From UBA6168 sp964442355 (GTDB taxonomy: Bacteria > Bacteroidota > Bacteroidia > Chitinophagales > Saprospiraceae), in assembly GCA_964442355.1 (NCBI GenBank), contig CAYTZS010000281.1, forward strand, positions 1 through 5,230: a DNA stretch of 5,230 nucleotides, given 5' to 3'. Below are positions 4,489-5,230 of the stretch, piece after piece; within the stretch, counting starts at the first letter, position 1; the number at the start of each line of letters is the position of its first letter. The position numbers and the translations under genes were made by a program. The notes below the pieces were generated by a model. The model did no database searches. It worked only from the letters and a program-made list of their open reading frames with translations, and was not told the origin of the DNA.

Positions 4489-5230
4489 TTATTTAATCCT
4501 AAATACCATAGAGTTAATCTTACGACCAGCAGCATCTCCAGGACACCTTGCTTTTACTTCTTGAAAGTAAAAGGTATCACCAGGTTTCGCAGAAGTCACA
4601 AGATTCGATGCTTTACCATTGAAAGAACCACCTGAATTAGTTGCTTCAACTGGGTCTTCACGTTTTGCAACTTTTACAAGGTTAAATCCTTGGATTTCAC
4701 AACGAGCTTCAAAATCGAAGTTCTCCAACCAAGCTATCAATCCCTTTTGAACTTTAAACTCACCGTTACCCATTTCACCATCGGCTTTGTTACCTAATTT
4801 AGCAACTGGGTCAGGAATACGCTTTACACGAAACTGTTTGCTTGCTGGTGGAGCATCCTTAGCAGATACGTTTATTTTACAATCATCCGTTGGATTTGTA
4901 ACAGTTACGTCCCAAGTATTACTCCCAGTTTTGGTAAGTTGACCACCACCACCAGAAATACCAACCTTAAGATCGTTACTGGAAATACCTGCAGCGGAAA
5001 TTGAAATTGGATTCTTTACTCCGATGTAAAAAACATTCATTTTATCTGCCGAAATGGCAACTGAACGCTCTCCTACCTCATAGGTAAAAGTTGAGCTACC
5101 CTTTGAAACTTCGCCAGTAAGAGGGTTACGTACTTGTGCGTCAAGTTTTAATGTTTTCTCACCCAAGCCCTCTGTACGTGTGGAATATTTAGCTTTACCA
5201 TCGGTACCAACTGGAATTTTACTTCCATTT
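4489..5230 (-). CDS. gldM: Gliding motility / type IX secretion motor protein GldM (PorM), C-terminal part
   Basis: The frame is open from the right window edge down to a TAA at 4491-4489, giving the last 246 residues. A TTG near 5166 is not the true start, since coding continues upstream of it. GldM (PorM) is a single-pass inner-membrane protein with a long periplasmic arm of four domains (D1-D4). With GldL it forms the proton-driven motor that contacts the GldK/GldN ring. Seen here: the end of a beta domain (probably D2), then VFYIGVKNPISISAAGISSN with a SGGGG turn (D3), and after the linker FRVKRIPDPVAKLG the final domain with GLIAWLENFDFEARCEIQGF, KPGDTFYF and the terminal INSMVFRIK (D4). 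The membrane segment and D1 lie outside the window. gldN follows downstream. Oddity: Cys residues in EARCEIQ and KARCPGD of the last domain, and one in DDCKINV of the preceding one, could form disulfides in the periplasm. Confidence 0.95.
   Translation of the reverse strand, partial: NGSKIPVGTDGKAKYSTRTEGLGEKTLKLDAQVRNPLTGEVSKGSSTFTYEVGERSVAISADKMNVFYIGVKNPISISAAGISSNDLKVGISGGGGQLTKTGSNTWDVTVTNPTDDCKINVSAKDAPPASKQFRVKRIPDPVAKLGNKADGEMGNGEFKVQKGLIAWLENFDFEARCEIQGFNLVKVAKREDPVEATNSGGSFNGKASNLVTSAKPGDTFYFQEVKARCPGDAAGRKINSMVFRIK

Noticed and set aside
4489..5166. A separate 225-residue gene starting at the TTG at 5166
   Set aside because: The frame continues open and GldM-like to the window edge, so this is an internal codon of gldM.

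Overview
The window looks like a chromosomal segment from a member of the Bacteroidota, most likely a gliding or Saprospiria-like lineage. The evidence is the end of gldM followed by gldN (core type IX secretion and gliding motility genes), promoter-like elements of the Bacteroidota TTG/TAnnTTTG type, the absence of Shine-Dalgarno sequences, and an AT-leaning base composition. The exact genus cannot be read from the sequence. I see no mobile elements, tRNA or rRNA genes, or CRISPR arrays.

Layout: (1) 1-1059, minus strand: a BlaR1/MecR1-type M56 membrane metalloprotease, cut off by the left window edge. (2) 1103-1477, minus: its partner, a BlaI/MecI-family winged-helix repressor, transcribed first. 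(3) 1478-1740: a 263-base divergent intergenic region. It holds a candidate blaI promoter with three similarly built inverted repeats (CTACGA-N6-TCGTAG type) lying upstream of, inside and downstream of the core promoter, plus a candidate msrA promoter. (4) 1741-2801, plus: msrA (a predicted lipoprotein) and msrB, a two-gene methionine sulfoxide repair unit. (5) 2883-3482, plus: a left-handed beta-helix protein of the PaaY/gamma-carbonic anhydrase family. (6) 3477-3522: a perfect 46-base palindrome between convergent genes, a probable bidirectional terminator. (7) 3539-4399, minus: gldN. (8) 4489-5230, minus: the C-terminal part of gldM, cut off by the right window edge. Between gldM and gldN is a textbook intrinsic terminator, unexpected inside this conserved gene pair.

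How the genes work together: the BlaI/BlaR1 pair should form a sense-cleave-derepress circuit that controls at least its own promoter; no beta-lactamase or PBP gene is visible, so its signal and other targets are open. MsrA and MsrB repair the S- and R-epimers of oxidised methionine, but here only MsrA carries an export signal. GldM and GldN belong to the same trans-envelope machine: GldM is part of the proton-driven motor and GldN part of the periplasmic ring. No wholly new multi-gene system is evident. The most interesting signals are regulatory: the triple operator over the blaI promoter, and the gldM-gldN terminator whose loop can pair with the sequence just before the gldN start codon.
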